A stretch of DNA of 47,934 nucleotides, taken from positions 1-47,934 of the IMG/VR virus record IMGVR_UViG_3300048592_000970; one strand, written 5' to 3'. The notes beneath the pieces were generated by a model. It was not told where the DNA came from. It was given only the letters and a program-made list of their open reading frames with translations, and ran no database searches. The DNA comes from a virus. Shown here piece after piece: positions 1 to 7,017 of this stretch (within the stretch, counting starts at the first letter, position 1; each line of letters begins with the position of its first letter). A program made the position numbers and the translations under genes.

Positions 1-421
1 TGCTGGTCACGAGCGATGGCCGCTGAGGCATCGACAGGCCATAGCTCAGGACACGTGCACGCAGCTCGTCGAGACGCTCGAGGTCGCCTCGATCGGGTGG
101 CTTGGGCATGAACATGGTTGGCTCGAAGCCACCGTTCCACCTGCGCAGTGGGTCGCACCGATGCGCTGCGTCACCACGTGCCCTGGGCCAGCACAGCTTG
201 CGGCAGGAGCCGCACACCCACCACCCTGCCCCTAGCAGGCGGATGCGTGTCTCGAGCCCGCTGTGGAGCAGCTCAGCGAACGTGGTGGGGGGTGGAAAGC
301 CGAGGAGGGAACGGTTCCCCTGGCCGAACCGCTCCTTGTCGGCCTGGCGCTGGCGCCTCCAGGCATCCCAGTCGATGCTCGCCGTCGGGATGCGTGCCCA
401 GGCGGGGCCAGTCGGGATCAT
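1..421 (-). CDS. Partial zinc-ribbon-like hypothetical protein (runs off window start)
   Basis: No function is recognised. The ATG is at 421-419 and overlaps the TGA of the upstream gene (ATGA), the usual junction in this operon. The visible 140 codons have no stop. The N-terminus is rich in Trp and Arg; near residues 74-93 there is a W-V-C-G-S-C-R-K-L-C segment followed by A-H-R-C, a likely four-Cys zinc site. The C-terminal part has a charged helix. If the contig is circular, the frame continues from 47934 to a TAG at 47866-47864, giving 163 aa in total (492 bases, exactly 164 codons). Confidence 0.75.
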   Translation of the reverse strand, partial: MIPTGPAWARIPTASIDWDAWRRQRQADKERFGQGNRSLLGFPPPTTFAELLHSGLETRIRLLGAGWWVCGSCRKLCWPRARGDAAHRCDPLRRWNGGFEPTMFMPKPPDRGDLERLDELRARVLSYGLSMPQRPSLVTS

Positions 422-684
422 GGGAACAGCCTCTGCCCGCCCGCCACCACCGAGTCCACGCCACGGGCGGCGAGCCGAGCGGTCTCAGCCAGGAGATCGA
501 GCACTTCCTCCGGCACCTGGTCGCCGTTGGCACGGTGGCGTTCCACGTGGGCGACCACGGCCTCGAGCTCGAGGTACTCGCCGTCGGGCAGGTCGCAGCC
601 GCAGCAGCAGATCACGTGCCGGCCCTCGAGCGTGGCGTCGAACAGGTAGAGGTCCGATCCCTCGGAGAAGCGGCAGTAGCTCAC
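418..684 (-). CDS. Small hypothetical phage protein, 88 aa
   Basis: No function is known to me. The N-terminus (S-Y-C-R-F-S-E-G-S-D-L-Y) resembles small phage proteins of unknown role that begin SYCRFS and carry a short beta-sheet. A Cys cluster (I-C-C-C-G-C near residues 25-30) could bind a metal. The C-terminal half is helical and acidic. It overlaps both neighbours by four bases (ATGA at both ends), so it is translationally coupled inside the minus-strand operon. Confidence 0.8.
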   Translation of the reverse strand: MSYCRFSEGSDLYLFDATLEGRHVICCCGCDLPDGEYLELEAVVAHVERHRANGDQVPEEVLDLLAETARLAARGVDSVVAGGQRLFP

Positions 685-902
685 GCCTCGCCCTTCCTGA
701 CCGGCTCGCGCCGCGAGGCCAGGCCCTTGCCCTCCTCGGCGTAGACGATGAAGAACTCCTCGCCGCCCTGGATGCGCACGCTCTCCTGCTCGCCCAGGAT
801 GCGCACCAGGAGCGGCCGGCCGAGCTCGTCACGCTCGGCGACCTGGAGAACGATGGCCCGGTACTTGGCGCCGTCGATCTTGACGCGGTGCTTCTTGCTC
901 AC
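681..902 (-). CDS. Small basic hypothetical protein, 73 aa
   Basis: The start is a GTG at 902-900 overlapping the TGA of the upstream gene (GTGA). A longer open frame upstream reads as Arg/Ala-rich noise and is discarded. The protein begins S-K-K-H-R-V-K and is predicted to be a small mostly beta protein (residues about 8-55) with a basic C-terminal tail (R-R-E-P-V-R-K). The lysine-rich start would fit nucleic acid binding, but this is inference. No family was recognised. Confidence 0.75.
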   Translation of the reverse strand: MSKKHRVKIDGAKYRAIVLQVAERDELGRPLLVRILGEQESVRIQGGEEFFIVYAEEGKGLASRREPVRKGEA

Positions 903-1633
903 GCTGCCTCCGTGCCGGCCTTGAGCAGCTCGGCCTCGAGCTTGGCCAGGTGCTCGACGGCCAGGCGCAGACGCGGCGGCAGGCTGGCTAGGTCCTCGCG
1001 GGCGTACCTGGCGATCCGCTCGAGCTGGTTCAGCACGTTGTCGCGTGCGCCCAGGAGTTTGCTCCGCTCGCTCTGATCGGCGGCGAGGGTCGCGACGCCG
1101 CGCAGCCGCGTGCGGGTGTCCTCGATCCAGCTGTCGGGCATGCGGGTCTCGAGCTCGCCGGCGAAGACCACCACGCGAACGTGGTGCACGCCCACGTTGA
1201 TCTGACTGATGCGCCCGTTGGCCTGGTCCTCGAGCAGCTCGCGGTAGACGTTGGCGTAGCCCTCGATCGGGAACATGCCCCAGCGCTTCGGCGTGACGTC
1301 GAGCTCGACGTAGCCCGGCTCGAGCTCGCGCAGCCACAGCGCGAAGCCGATCAGGCCCAGGCAGATGCCCTCGACCACCGCGGCGACGGCCACGATCTGC
1401 ACGTAGGGCGACTCGGCCACGCCGATGCCGCTCTGGAAGTAGCTTTCGATCCCGCGGGCCACCGCCTGCCCGGCGTCGAGCATGCCCTGGGCGTGCGCGG
1501 CCTGGAATCGATCGCCGGCGACCTCGGCCCGCAGGCGCTTCTCGGTCGCCCCGGTCTTGATCGAGGCCAATCCCTTGGCCAGGTAGTCGGTGGTCACGTA
1601 CTGCGGTGGCTGCGGCCTCTGCTGGTTGTCCAT
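899..1633 (-). CDS. Hypothetical protein with one membrane segment, 244 aa
   Basis: No family is recognised. ATG 1633-1631 is preceded by a purine-rich Shine-Dalgarno (GAGAGGAC), the first strong ribosome site after a non-coding gap. The N-terminal 80 residues are polar and helical. Residues about 82-105 form a hydrophobic stretch (V-A-A-V-V-E-G-I-C-L-G-L-I-G-F-A-L-W-L) able to span a membrane. The C-terminal 60 residues look like a coiled coil (repeated L-E-x-I-A and L-A-K-L-E-A-E-L). A membrane-anchored phage protein in the early accessory region could act at the cell envelope, but nothing shows this directly. Confidence 0.8.
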   Translation of the reverse strand: MDNQQRPQPPQYVTTDYLAKGLASIKTGATEKRLRAEVAGDRFQAAHAQGMLDAGQAVARGIESYFQSGIGVAESPYVQIVAVAAVVEGICLGLIGFALWLRELEPGYVELDVTPKRWGMFPIEGYANVYRELLEDQANGRISQINVGVHHVRVVVFAGELETRMPDSWIEDTRTRLRGVATLAADQSERSKLLGARDNVLNQLERIARYAREDLASLPPRLRLAVEHLAKLEAELLKAGTEAA

Positions 1634-1652
1634 GTCCTCTCGTCCTCCTCGG

Positions 1653-1752
1653 GCCCGCCGGCTGGATTCGAACCAGCCCCGCAGGAGCTCTCCTGCGTCT
1701 GTCCCGTGGCCGGCTGCGCCGCTCGGCGGTCCGGGCCTAGTCAGCGGCGGGC
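1653..1752 (-). other. tRNA T-arm/acceptor-like fold in intergenic gap
   Basis: The minus strand reads GCTGG-TTCGAAT-CCAGC (1677-1661), a perfect tRNA T-arm. It is followed by CGGCGGGC (1660-1653), which pairs with GCCCGCCG at 1752-1745 as an 8-bp acceptor-like helix. A hairpin CGCAGGA-GAGC-TCCTGCG lies just 5' of the T-arm, like a type II variable arm. I could not build a D-arm or an anticodon loop with U33, so a working tRNA is unlikely. It could be a decayed tRNA, a tRNA mimic or an attachment-site copy of a tRNA 3' end. Confidence 0.35.
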
Positions 1753-1755
1753 GTA

Positions 1756-2739
1756 CTACTCGGGGTTGCCGGCGAAGAGCGGCAGGTCCGTCTCCGTGGC
1801 CACGCGGCGGCGGATGCCATCGAAGGCGTCCTCCTCGACCCGCGCGCGGTTGTGCAGGTGGATCGTGAACTGCGGCCGGCCGCTCACCATCGCGAAGCGC
1901 AGGCGGGCCTCGATCAGGTAGAGCTCGCCCCGGTCGAACACGGGGATCGAGAGAGCAAACTTGGGCGGGATCCGCGTCGAGCTCGCGCCGTGCTCTTCCT
2001 TGCAGACCAGCGTGCCGGTGCCGTTGGTCGGGTCGATCTTCCGCTCGAAGACTCCCTGCGTGTAGACCTGGAGGTTGCGCGCCATCGTGACCAGCTGGGC
2101 CGGCGGCTCGTAGCCCTGCTCGCTGGTCACGTCGTCGAGGTTGTTCTCGAGGAAGTCGCCGAACTGCGTCTGGTTCATGGCCACGCCGTCGACGCCCGTC
2201 CAGGTCATCCACTGCCTCGAGCGAGGGCAGGTGTACTCGGCGCGGTGGCGCATCCATGCCGGCCGGCCGGCCTCGACCGTGCCGATCCGCGAGACGGACA
2301 TCTTCACGCCCGCGGCCTCGCCCTTGGCAACCATGGCGTCGACGGCCTTGGCCAGCTCGCCGCTGTCCTCGGGAGACACGCTCGATCGGGTCTCGTAGGG
2401 CGTGGGCGGGCCCTCCTCGTGGTAGTCGTAGATCGCGACCAGCGTGAAGGTCTTCGTCTCCGCGAAGATGACGCTCTCCTCGCCCCGGTGACGCTTCACG
2501 TGCGCGATGAAGCTGTCCAGCTCGGTGAGCTTCGCCGTGCCCCTCCGCACGAGCGGGCGCGGCCGGCGCGCCTCGAGCCAGTCGGTGATGTCCTTGGCGA
2601 GCACGACGCGGCCATCGGCGGCGACCGTGAGCACCGCTTCGGGCATCTCGTCTTCGTCGCCCTCGCCGAGCTCCACGTAGCGCCCGTCGATGCTCGCGGT
2701 CGCCCGCGCCTCGTGAACCAGCTTGCTGATGTCGATCAT
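1756..2739 (-). CDS. DUF2303 family protein (YfdQ-like)
   Basis: The 327-aa length and motifs match DUF2303, a phage and prophage family of unknown biochemical role (E. coli YfdQ). Diagnostic parts are the L-D-S-F-I-x-H-V-K-R-H segment near residue 75, an aromatic beta region (A-I-Y-D-Y-H), W-M-R-H-R-A-E-Y-T-C-P-R-S, W-M-T-W-T, and Q-F-G-D-F-L-E-N-N-L. ATG 2739 has a weak GAGAGGAC-type site 13 bases upstream. In other phages DUF2303 genes sit near recombination and replication genes, as here. The family call rests on motif memory, not a search. Confidence 0.85.
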   Translation of the reverse strand: MIDISKLVHEARATASIDGRYVELGEGDEDEMPEAVLTVAADGRVVLAKDITDWLEARRPRPLVRRGTAKLTELDSFIAHVKRHRGEESVIFAETKTFTLVAIYDYHEEGPPTPYETRSSVSPEDSGELAKAVDAMVAKGEAAGVKMSVSRIGTVEAGRPAWMRHRAEYTCPRSRQWMTWTGVDGVAMNQTQFGDFLENNLDDVTSEQGYEPPAQLVTMARNLQVYTQGVFERKIDPTNGTGTLVCKEEHGASSTRIPPKFALSIPVFDRGELYLIEARLRFAMVSGRPQFTIHLHNRARVEEDAFDGIRRRVATETDLPLFAGNPE

Positions 2740-2757
2740 GGCTGTCCCGTCCTCTCT

Positions 2758-3186
2758 TCAGTGCGTGTCGCCGTCGTCGTTGTCGCCGTCGTCCGTGTCG
2801 GGCGCGGCCGGCCTGCCGTTGTTGGCGCGCTGGAAGTCGACCACCCTGGGCCGGCCAGGCGCCGGGTCTTCGACGCGCCGCAGCGTGAGCTGCCGCGGGT
2901 CGTCCTGCGTGAGGTCGCCCTGGCCGTCCACGAAGAACGTGGTCGAGGGCGCGCTCGGGTGGGGGATCGTGGCCGCCAGCTTGCTGGCCAGCGACACCAT
3001 GTTGTCCTCGGGCGTGACCTCGATCGAGAAGCTGATCTTGCCCTTCTTGCCGGTCTGAAGGCAGGCCTCGACGACACGCCGAAGCGCGCCGCCCGCCTGG
3101 CGGTCCACCTCGCCGTAGGCCATCTCGCTGATCACGTCGGACAGCCGACGCCCCTCGAGCGGGTTCTGTTCGCGCTTCTTCGCCAT
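2758..3186 (-). CDS. Hypothetical phage protein, 142 aa, next to DUF2303
   Basis: No function is assigned. The core (K-I-S-F-S-I-E-V-T-P-E-D-N-M-V near residues 47-61, then T-T-F-F-V-D-G-Q-G-D-L and D-P-R-Q-L) resembles small conserved phage proteins commonly found beside DUF2303 genes. The tail is Asp-rich. I chose ATG 3186 because GGAGCGAGAGGAC stands in front of it, the same site as at 1633. A GTG at 3213 overlapping the previous stop (GTGA, with GGAGG upstream) would add nine residues and cannot be excluded. Confidence 0.8.
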   Translation of the reverse strand: MAKKREQNPLEGRRLSDVISEMAYGEVDRQAGGALRRVVEACLQTGKKGKISFSIEVTPEDNMVSLASKLAATIPHPSAPSTTFFVDGQGDLTQDDPRQLTLRRVEDPAPGRPRVVDFQRANNGRPAAPDTDDGDNDDGDTH

Positions 3187-3209
3187 GTCCTCTCGCTCCT
3201 TCCTCTTCT

Positions 3210-3635
3210 TCACGGTGCCTCCGGTGGTTCTTCGTGGAACAGGTAGTCGCGCCGCAGGCCCACCTCGACGAGCGGCGGCGACCGATACGACTGCCAGGTG
3301 CGGAACTCGGCGGCCATGCCGGTGGTGAGAGCCAGGCTCCACCGCCCGCCGCCGTACTGGTGGCTGATGAGGTCGCCTCGACCGACCGGCCAGAACTCGT
3401 CGCAGCGCCCGGCGACCTGCTGCGACCAGCGGATGCCGCACTTGCGCGCCTCCGGGTCGTGCTCGTCGAGCGCGCCGATCCACTCGAGGTAGGGCGCGAC
3501 GAAGATGCGTGGTTCGTCCTTGAGGAACGCCTGCCGCGCCAGGTAGCGCAGCCATCGCCGCGCGCGCGCCACGTTCTCGAGGACCTCGCCCGGCGACGGC
3601 GCGCCGATCGGGTGGGCCAGGTAGGCCAGCCTCAC
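3210..3635 (-). CDS. Nucleoside 2-deoxyribosyltransferase-like protein (DUF4406/DUF7768 type)
   Basis: The sequence has the layout of this Rossmann-like fold: an N-terminal strand and loop (L-A-Y-L-A-H-P-I-G near residues 3-11), a helix with N-V-A-R-A-R-R-W-L, a second strand ending in A-P-Y-L-E-W, and a late strand R-C-D-E-F-W-P-V-G. Members cleave N-glycosidic bonds or bind nucleotides; phage versions are mostly uncharacterised. The GTG start at 3635 overlaps the preceding stop (GTGA); the longer upstream frame is Arg-rich noise. At 141 aa it is a normal length. The catalytic Glu was not assigned. Confidence 0.65.
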   Translation of the reverse strand: MRLAYLAHPIGAPSPGEVLENVARARRWLRYLARQAFLKDEPRIFVAPYLEWIGALDEHDPEARKCGIRWSQQVAGRCDEFWPVGRGDLISHQYGGGRWSLALTTGMAAEFRTWQSYRSPPLVEVGLRRDYLFHEEPPEAP

Positions 3636-4003
3636 GCCGCGCCTCGCGGCTCGGCGCCGGCGGGATCGGGGAGCTGCTCGGCGCATCGGCAGGCGCCGAC
3701 CACCTGGCCGCATCCACCGCAGCCGAGCTGGGCGTCGGGCCCGGCGAGGGCGTAGGCGTGCACGCCGTTCGCCGCCGCGCGCCGGATCGCCTCGCGCGGG
3801 CCGCTGCGCTTCGCGAGGAACGCGGCCATGCGCTCCTGCGCGGCGGCCTTCTCGGCCTCCGGCATCTTGTTGTGCTCCTTGAGCGTCTGCATCGCATCGG
3901 CGTGGGTGCCGCCCAGCGCGCGCGCGAACTGGTAGACCGTCGAGTGGACCGGCATGGCCAGAATCTGCCCGCCGACCTCCTTCTTCACGTTGTCGAACGC
4001 CAT
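3632..4003 (-). CDS. Hypothetical protein with C-terminal zinc-binding cluster, 123 aa
   Basis: No family is recognised. The N-terminal 80 residues are helical (E-A-E-K-A-A-A-Q-E-R-M-A-A-F-L). Near residues 94-106 a C-G-G-C-G-Q-V-V-G-A-C-R-C segment gives four closely spaced cysteines, a probable small zinc site. The ATG is two bases after the TAA of the upstream gene, so the pair is translated together. It is one of many short zinc-binding proteins in this operon. Confidence 0.75.
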   Translation of the reverse strand: MAFDNVKKEVGGQILAMPVHSTVYQFARALGGTHADAMQTLKEHNKMPEAEKAAAQERMAAFLAKRSGPREAIRRAAANGVHAYALAGPDAQLGCGGCGQVVGACRCAEQLPDPAGAEPRGAA

Positions 4004-4004
4004 G

Positions 4005-4475
4005 TTAGAAGCTCCATGGCGCCGGCCTGACGAGGCGGGCGCCGGTTCGGGAGTCGATCACGATCAGAGGGCCGTGGTAGTCGATTCGCCCCTGGTTGAT
4101 GCGCCGCAGCAGAGCGGCCGTCCTGGCCCAGATGAAGCCGCCGAGCTCGCACTCGAGCTCCTCGCCCCTGTAGCAGACGGCTACGACGTCGCCCGGCTCG
4201 GCCTCTGCCAGGCAGGTCACCTCGGGCGCGCGGGCGCGTAGACGCCGGCGGTCCGGCGCGTGCTCCTTGGTGTCGGCGGCCACGATCGAGCTGAGCTGCC
4301 GCGTGCCGGGCAGGTCGCGCTGCGCCAGGCCATCCGTCCACGTGGACGGCCAGTTGACGCAGTACCACTCGCGCCAGGTGCGCGCGATGCCCCAGCGATC
4401 ACGCTTTCGCTGGCGACCCACGTGGTCGATCAGCGAGCGGCGCGCCTCGAGCGCTCTGGCGGCCTCGTCCGTCAC
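4005..4475 (-). CDS. Hypothetical protein, 156 aa
   Basis: No family is recognised. The GTG start (4475) overlaps the upstream TGA as GTGA; a much longer frame upstream is low-complexity noise. The N-terminal part is a basic helix (A-R-A-L-E-A-R-R-S-L) followed by a Trp-rich stretch (W-R-E-W-Y-C-V-N-W-P-S-T-W). The C-terminal half looks like a small beta-barrel (G-D-V-V-A-V-C-Y-R-G-E-E, then G-P-L-I-V-I-D-S-R-T-G), reminiscent of nucleic-acid binding barrels. That is an impression, not a match. Confidence 0.7.
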   Translation of the reverse strand: MTDEAARALEARRSLIDHVGRQRKRDRWGIARTWREWYCVNWPSTWTDGLAQRDLPGTRQLSSIVAADTKEHAPDRRRLRARAPEVTCLAEAEPGDVVAVCYRGEELECELGGFIWARTAALLRRINQGRIDYHGPLIVIDSRTGARLVRPAPWSF

Positions 4476-5479
4476 TGCTTGACCAGCGTGCCCCTGAGCT
4501 GCGCCAGCAGGTACATGTCCTTGCTCAGCCAGGCGAGCTGCGCGTCCTGCGAGAGCTTGTCGACCTTGATGCGGCGGTGCTCGACGAGCTCGCCCATGAT
4601 GCGCGTCTGGGCGTGGAAGAGCTCCGGGTCGGTCTGGCGGAACGGCAGGTCCTCGCGCCCGAAGTGGCTCACCACGTCGGCGGCGACCTGCATTCGGCTC
4701 TCCGCGAGCTCGCAGCGCTCGTGCCATTCCTTGATGGCGGCCTCCCCGATCTCGTTCTCGATGTCGAGGAGCTCGAGGTACCTGCGCACCGCGGTGACGA
4801 GCTCGAGGCCGGCCAAGCCGCCGACGATCCGCCTCATGCGCTCCTGCTCGGCCTCGCTCATGTCGGGCGGGACGGCGGGCAGGATCGCGAGCAGCTCGGG
4901 CGAGCCGTCGAGCCAGGCGGCCATCTGGAGGAACGTCTGGCCGATCGAGCGGGCGTCGAGCGTGCCCACGCCCACCCAGGGCGTGATCGCCTCTCCGTCC
5001 GCCCGGCGGGTGAAGGCCATCGCGATAGCCGGCGGCTCGCGCGCCGCGTTGAGCTCGAGCGAGAACTCCCTGCCGAACTCGATCTTGGCGTGCCGGATGC
5101 TCGTGCTCGCCTCCGTGAGAGGCGTCCCGTCCTTCACGCCGCGAGCCTTCAGCATCTTCTCGACCGAGTCGCGCTGCTGGGGGGAGTAGGCGCGCCAGAC
5201 CATCTGGGTCGCGCTGCGCTCCGGCTTCTGCACGCCGATCTGCTCGAAGCGCTGCACGAGGCGCACCCACACCTCGTCGAGCACGAGCTCGCCCAGGGTG
5301 ACCTCCGCTCGGCACGACGAGCAAAAGCCGGCGGTGATGTGCGCTTCCATCGGCTCGTCGCCGATCACGCGGCGCAGGAGCAGCGTGGGAGACCACTCGG
5401 CCTTGCGCGCGCAGTCGCCGCGCTGGCAGATGTCCAGTGGCTTGTCGACCCTCAACTCCGGCCTATCGATGATTTCCAT
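4472..5479 (-). CDS. Hypothetical protein with N-terminal zinc motif, 335 aa
   Basis: One of the larger unassigned proteins of the early block. Residues about 18-55 hold C-x4-C and C-S-S-C, probably one zinc ribbon. The middle (residues 100-190) is mixed alpha/beta, and the rest is strongly helical, with a heptad-like stretch around I-E-N-E-I-G-E-A-A-I-K-E-W-H-E-R. A GGGAGAG site lies 7 bases before ATG 5479. It sits immediately downstream of the resolvase gene (15-base gap), so it may serve DNA metabolism, but this is guilt by association only. Confidence 0.75.
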   Translation of the reverse strand: MEIIDRPELRVDKPLDICQRGDCARKAEWSPTLLLRRVIGDEPMEAHITAGFCSSCRAEVTLGELVLDEVWVRLVQRFEQIGVQKPERSATQMVWRAYSPQQRDSVEKMLKARGVKDGTPLTEASTSIRHAKIEFGREFSLELNAAREPPAIAMAFTRRADGEAITPWVGVGTLDARSIGQTFLQMAAWLDGSPELLAILPAVPPDMSEAEQERMRRIVGGLAGLELVTAVRRYLELLDIENEIGEAAIKEWHERCELAESRMQVAADVVSHFGREDLPFRQTDPELFHAQTRIMGELVEHRRIKVDKLSQDAQLAWLSKDMYLLAQLRGTLVKQ

Positions 5480-5494
5480 TCGTCCACTCTCCCT

Positions 5495-5965
5495 CTAAGG
5501 AATGACCTGCCAAACCTCGACCTCCACGCCAGGCCGCCCAGCCTCGCGCGGATTCACCTCGGCCCAGAACTTCCAGATGTCCATTCCGACTACGCGCCCG
5601 TCGTCGACGAGCATCGAGCCCTTCTTCATCGCGTCGAGCAGCGAGCGCGTGAGCTTGTCGACGTCGGGCGCCTGCTCCGGCATCGGCGTGGCCCGCTCGC
5701 AGTGCACCACCCCGTGCCTGGTCGACTTGATGAAGTCGCGCGGCATGTAGAACGTCGCCCGCACCAGCACCGGACAGTCGAAGGCCGCCCGGCCCTTCAT
5801 GGTCGCGCGCAGGAAGAAGGCCACGTCGTGCGCCCACTGCGCCTCGCGCGGGTTGTCGTTCTCCATGTGACCCTTGCCCACGTGCTTCCAGCTGCCCTTC
5901 GGCTCCGGTCGCCCAGGCACGTAGGTCTTGGCCAGCTCCACCAGGCGCACGCGATCGGTGATCAT
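5495..5965 (-). CDS. rusA: RusA-type Holliday junction resolvase
   Basis: RusA is a dimeric, metal-dependent endonuclease that cuts four-way junctions formed in recombination. The family signature is clear: P-x-P-K-G-S near residues 19-25, D-V-D-K-L-T-R-S-L-L-D-A-M at about 101-113 and L-V-D-D-G-R-V-V at 119-126, giving the acidic metal ligands D101, D103, D111 and D121/D122 plus K104. At 156 aa it is slightly longer than E. coli RusA. ATG 5965 forms ATGA with the upstream gene. With the RecT and exonuclease genes of the plus strand it completes a recombination set. Confidence 0.9.
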   Translation of the reverse strand: MITDRVRLVELAKTYVPGRPEPKGSWKHVGKGHMENDNPREAQWAHDVAFFLRATMKGRAAFDCPVLVRATFYMPRDFIKSTRHGVVHCERATPMPEQAPDVDKLTRSLLDAMKKGSMLVDDGRVVGMDIWKFWAEVNPREAGRPGVEVEVWQVIP

Positions 5966-6489
5966 GCCTTGGCCTTGCCCCCGCCCATGTGCTCGTCGTA
6001 GCCCTTGCCGCACACCGCGCAGACCAGCGGCTCCTCCGGCTGCCAGCTCTCGCGGGTGTAGCCCGGGCAAGGCTTGTGGTTGCCGTCCTCGCGCCGGCGG
6101 AACGTCATTTCGGCCGACTCGCGCGGCCCGATCGGCATCTCGCGCGGTCCGAAGCCGGGCGGGCGCCGGAAGGGCGACTCGTCGACGCGCACGGGCGCGT
6201 TGGTGAGGCCGAGGACCTCGCGGGGATGCTTCGGGCATCCCGTCGTCCACGAGCGGTGCACGCCGCAGCGCCAGCAGACCAGCGAGAGGCCCTGCTCCGT
6301 CAGCCAGCCGTTCACCGCGTCCGCCTGGCGCCCGCGGGCGGCGAGCTCGAGCTCGAGCGCGGCCAGGCGCTCCTCGAGCCGGAGCCGATCCTGGTCGCGC
6401 GCGCGCCACTTTTTGCCGATGGTGGCGGCCCCGATCAGCCACGCGGCGACGGCGAAGAGCTGCACCATCACGAAGTCAGCGGCGTCCAC
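5962..6489 (-). CDS. Membrane-anchored zinc-finger hypothetical protein, 175 aa
   Basis: Residues about 5-24 form a hydrophobic N-terminal anchor (V-M-V-Q-L-F-A-V-A-A-W-L-I-G-A-A). A coiled coil follows (R-L-E-E-R-L-A-A-L-E-L-E-L). Then comes a C-W-R-C-G-V-H-R...C-P-K-H site (near 72-87) and a C-terminal C-A-V-C-G-K-G-Y-D-E-H site. The layout suggests a cytoplasmic zinc-binding domain tethered to the inner membrane. The family is unknown. Its start overlaps the preceding gene by 14 bases and its stop overlaps the RusA start. Confidence 0.75.
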   Translation of the reverse strand: MDAADFVMVQLFAVAAWLIGAATIGKKWRARDQDRLRLEERLAALELELAARGRQADAVNGWLTEQGLSLVCWRCGVHRSWTTGCPKHPREVLGLTNAPVRVDESPFRRPPGFGPREMPIGPRESAEMTFRRREDGNHKPCPGYTRESWQPEEPLVCAVCGKGYDEHMGGGKAKA

Positions 6490-6805
6490 CGTTGCCTCCC
6501 CCCTTGAACATGTCGCCCTGCGCCGGCGGCACGTTGGCCGGCTTGGTGTCGCGGTGGCTGCCGGCGGCCTCGCGCTCGCGCGCCTGCTGGCGGAACTCGT
6601 CGGCGTGCGGGCAGCTCGAGAAGTGGCTGGCGCGCACCTGCACCGGCCGGGCGACCAGCGGCTCGCCGGCGCCGCCGGTGACCAGCCACATCGTCACCGC
6701 CGGGTCGTACGGATGCGGCCGGCCGGTACGCTCGTTCTTGGCCCACAGGATCGGCCGGCCGCACTTCGTGCACGTGCCCTGCGGCCCGCTCTCGTAGCGC
6801 GTCAC
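6476..6805 (-). CDS. Zinc-ribbon hypothetical protein, 109 aa
   Basis: The GTG start (6805) overlaps the TGA of the upstream gene (GTGA). Residues 12-15 hold C-T-K-C-G-R-P-I-L-W-A, followed by a H-P-Y-D-P segment and, near residue 65, S-H-F-S-S-C-P-H-A. This order (C-x2-C ... H-F-x2-C-x2-H) is typical of a small phage zinc-ribbon family often seen near replication genes. The C-terminus is a basic helix ending in a Gly-rich tail. No defined biochemical role. Confidence 0.75.
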   Translation of the reverse strand: MTRYESGPQGTCTKCGRPILWAKNERTGRPHPYDPAVTMWLVTGGAGEPLVARPVQVRASHFSSCPHADEFRQQAREREAAGSHRDTKPANVPPAQGDMFKGGGNGGRR

Positions 6806-7017
6806 AGCTCGGACCTCGCGAGCAGCACGCCGGCGACGAGCAGGCCGACCAGGGCGAGCGGGCCGAGGATCTCGACGTGGGCCAGCCGCCCGCTGGCCAT
6901 CGCGATCGCGATGATCACCTTCGTGCTCATGGACGCGCAGACGCCGGCGGCGAATCCGATGTAACGCTGGCGCGCCAGGCGGCGCTGCTCCTCCTGCTCC
7001 CATCGATCACGCGGCAT
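6802..7017 (-). CDS. Small two-helix membrane protein, 71 aa
   Basis: After a basic N-terminus (R-W-E-Q-E-E-Q-R-R-L-A-R-Q-R) there are two hydrophobic segments, about residues 19-41 and 49-67, with a short loop between. The protein should sit in the inner membrane with a cytoplasmic N-terminus. Phage membrane proteins of this size can be holins, exclusion proteins or host-targeting factors. Its place in the early block, far from the endolysin, argues against a holin. It overlaps both neighbours (10 bases upstream, GTGA downstream). Confidence 0.7.
   Translation of the reverse strand: MPRDRWEQEEQRRLARQRYIGFAAGVCASMSTKVIIAIAMASGRLAHVEILGPLALVGLLVAGVLLARSEL

Noticed and set aside
1653-1752. A functional tRNA (including a selenocysteine tRNA because of the 8-bp acceptor and long variable arm)
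   Set aside because: No D-arm and no 7-base anticodon loop with T33 could be formed in several alignments; no TCA anticodon is present.
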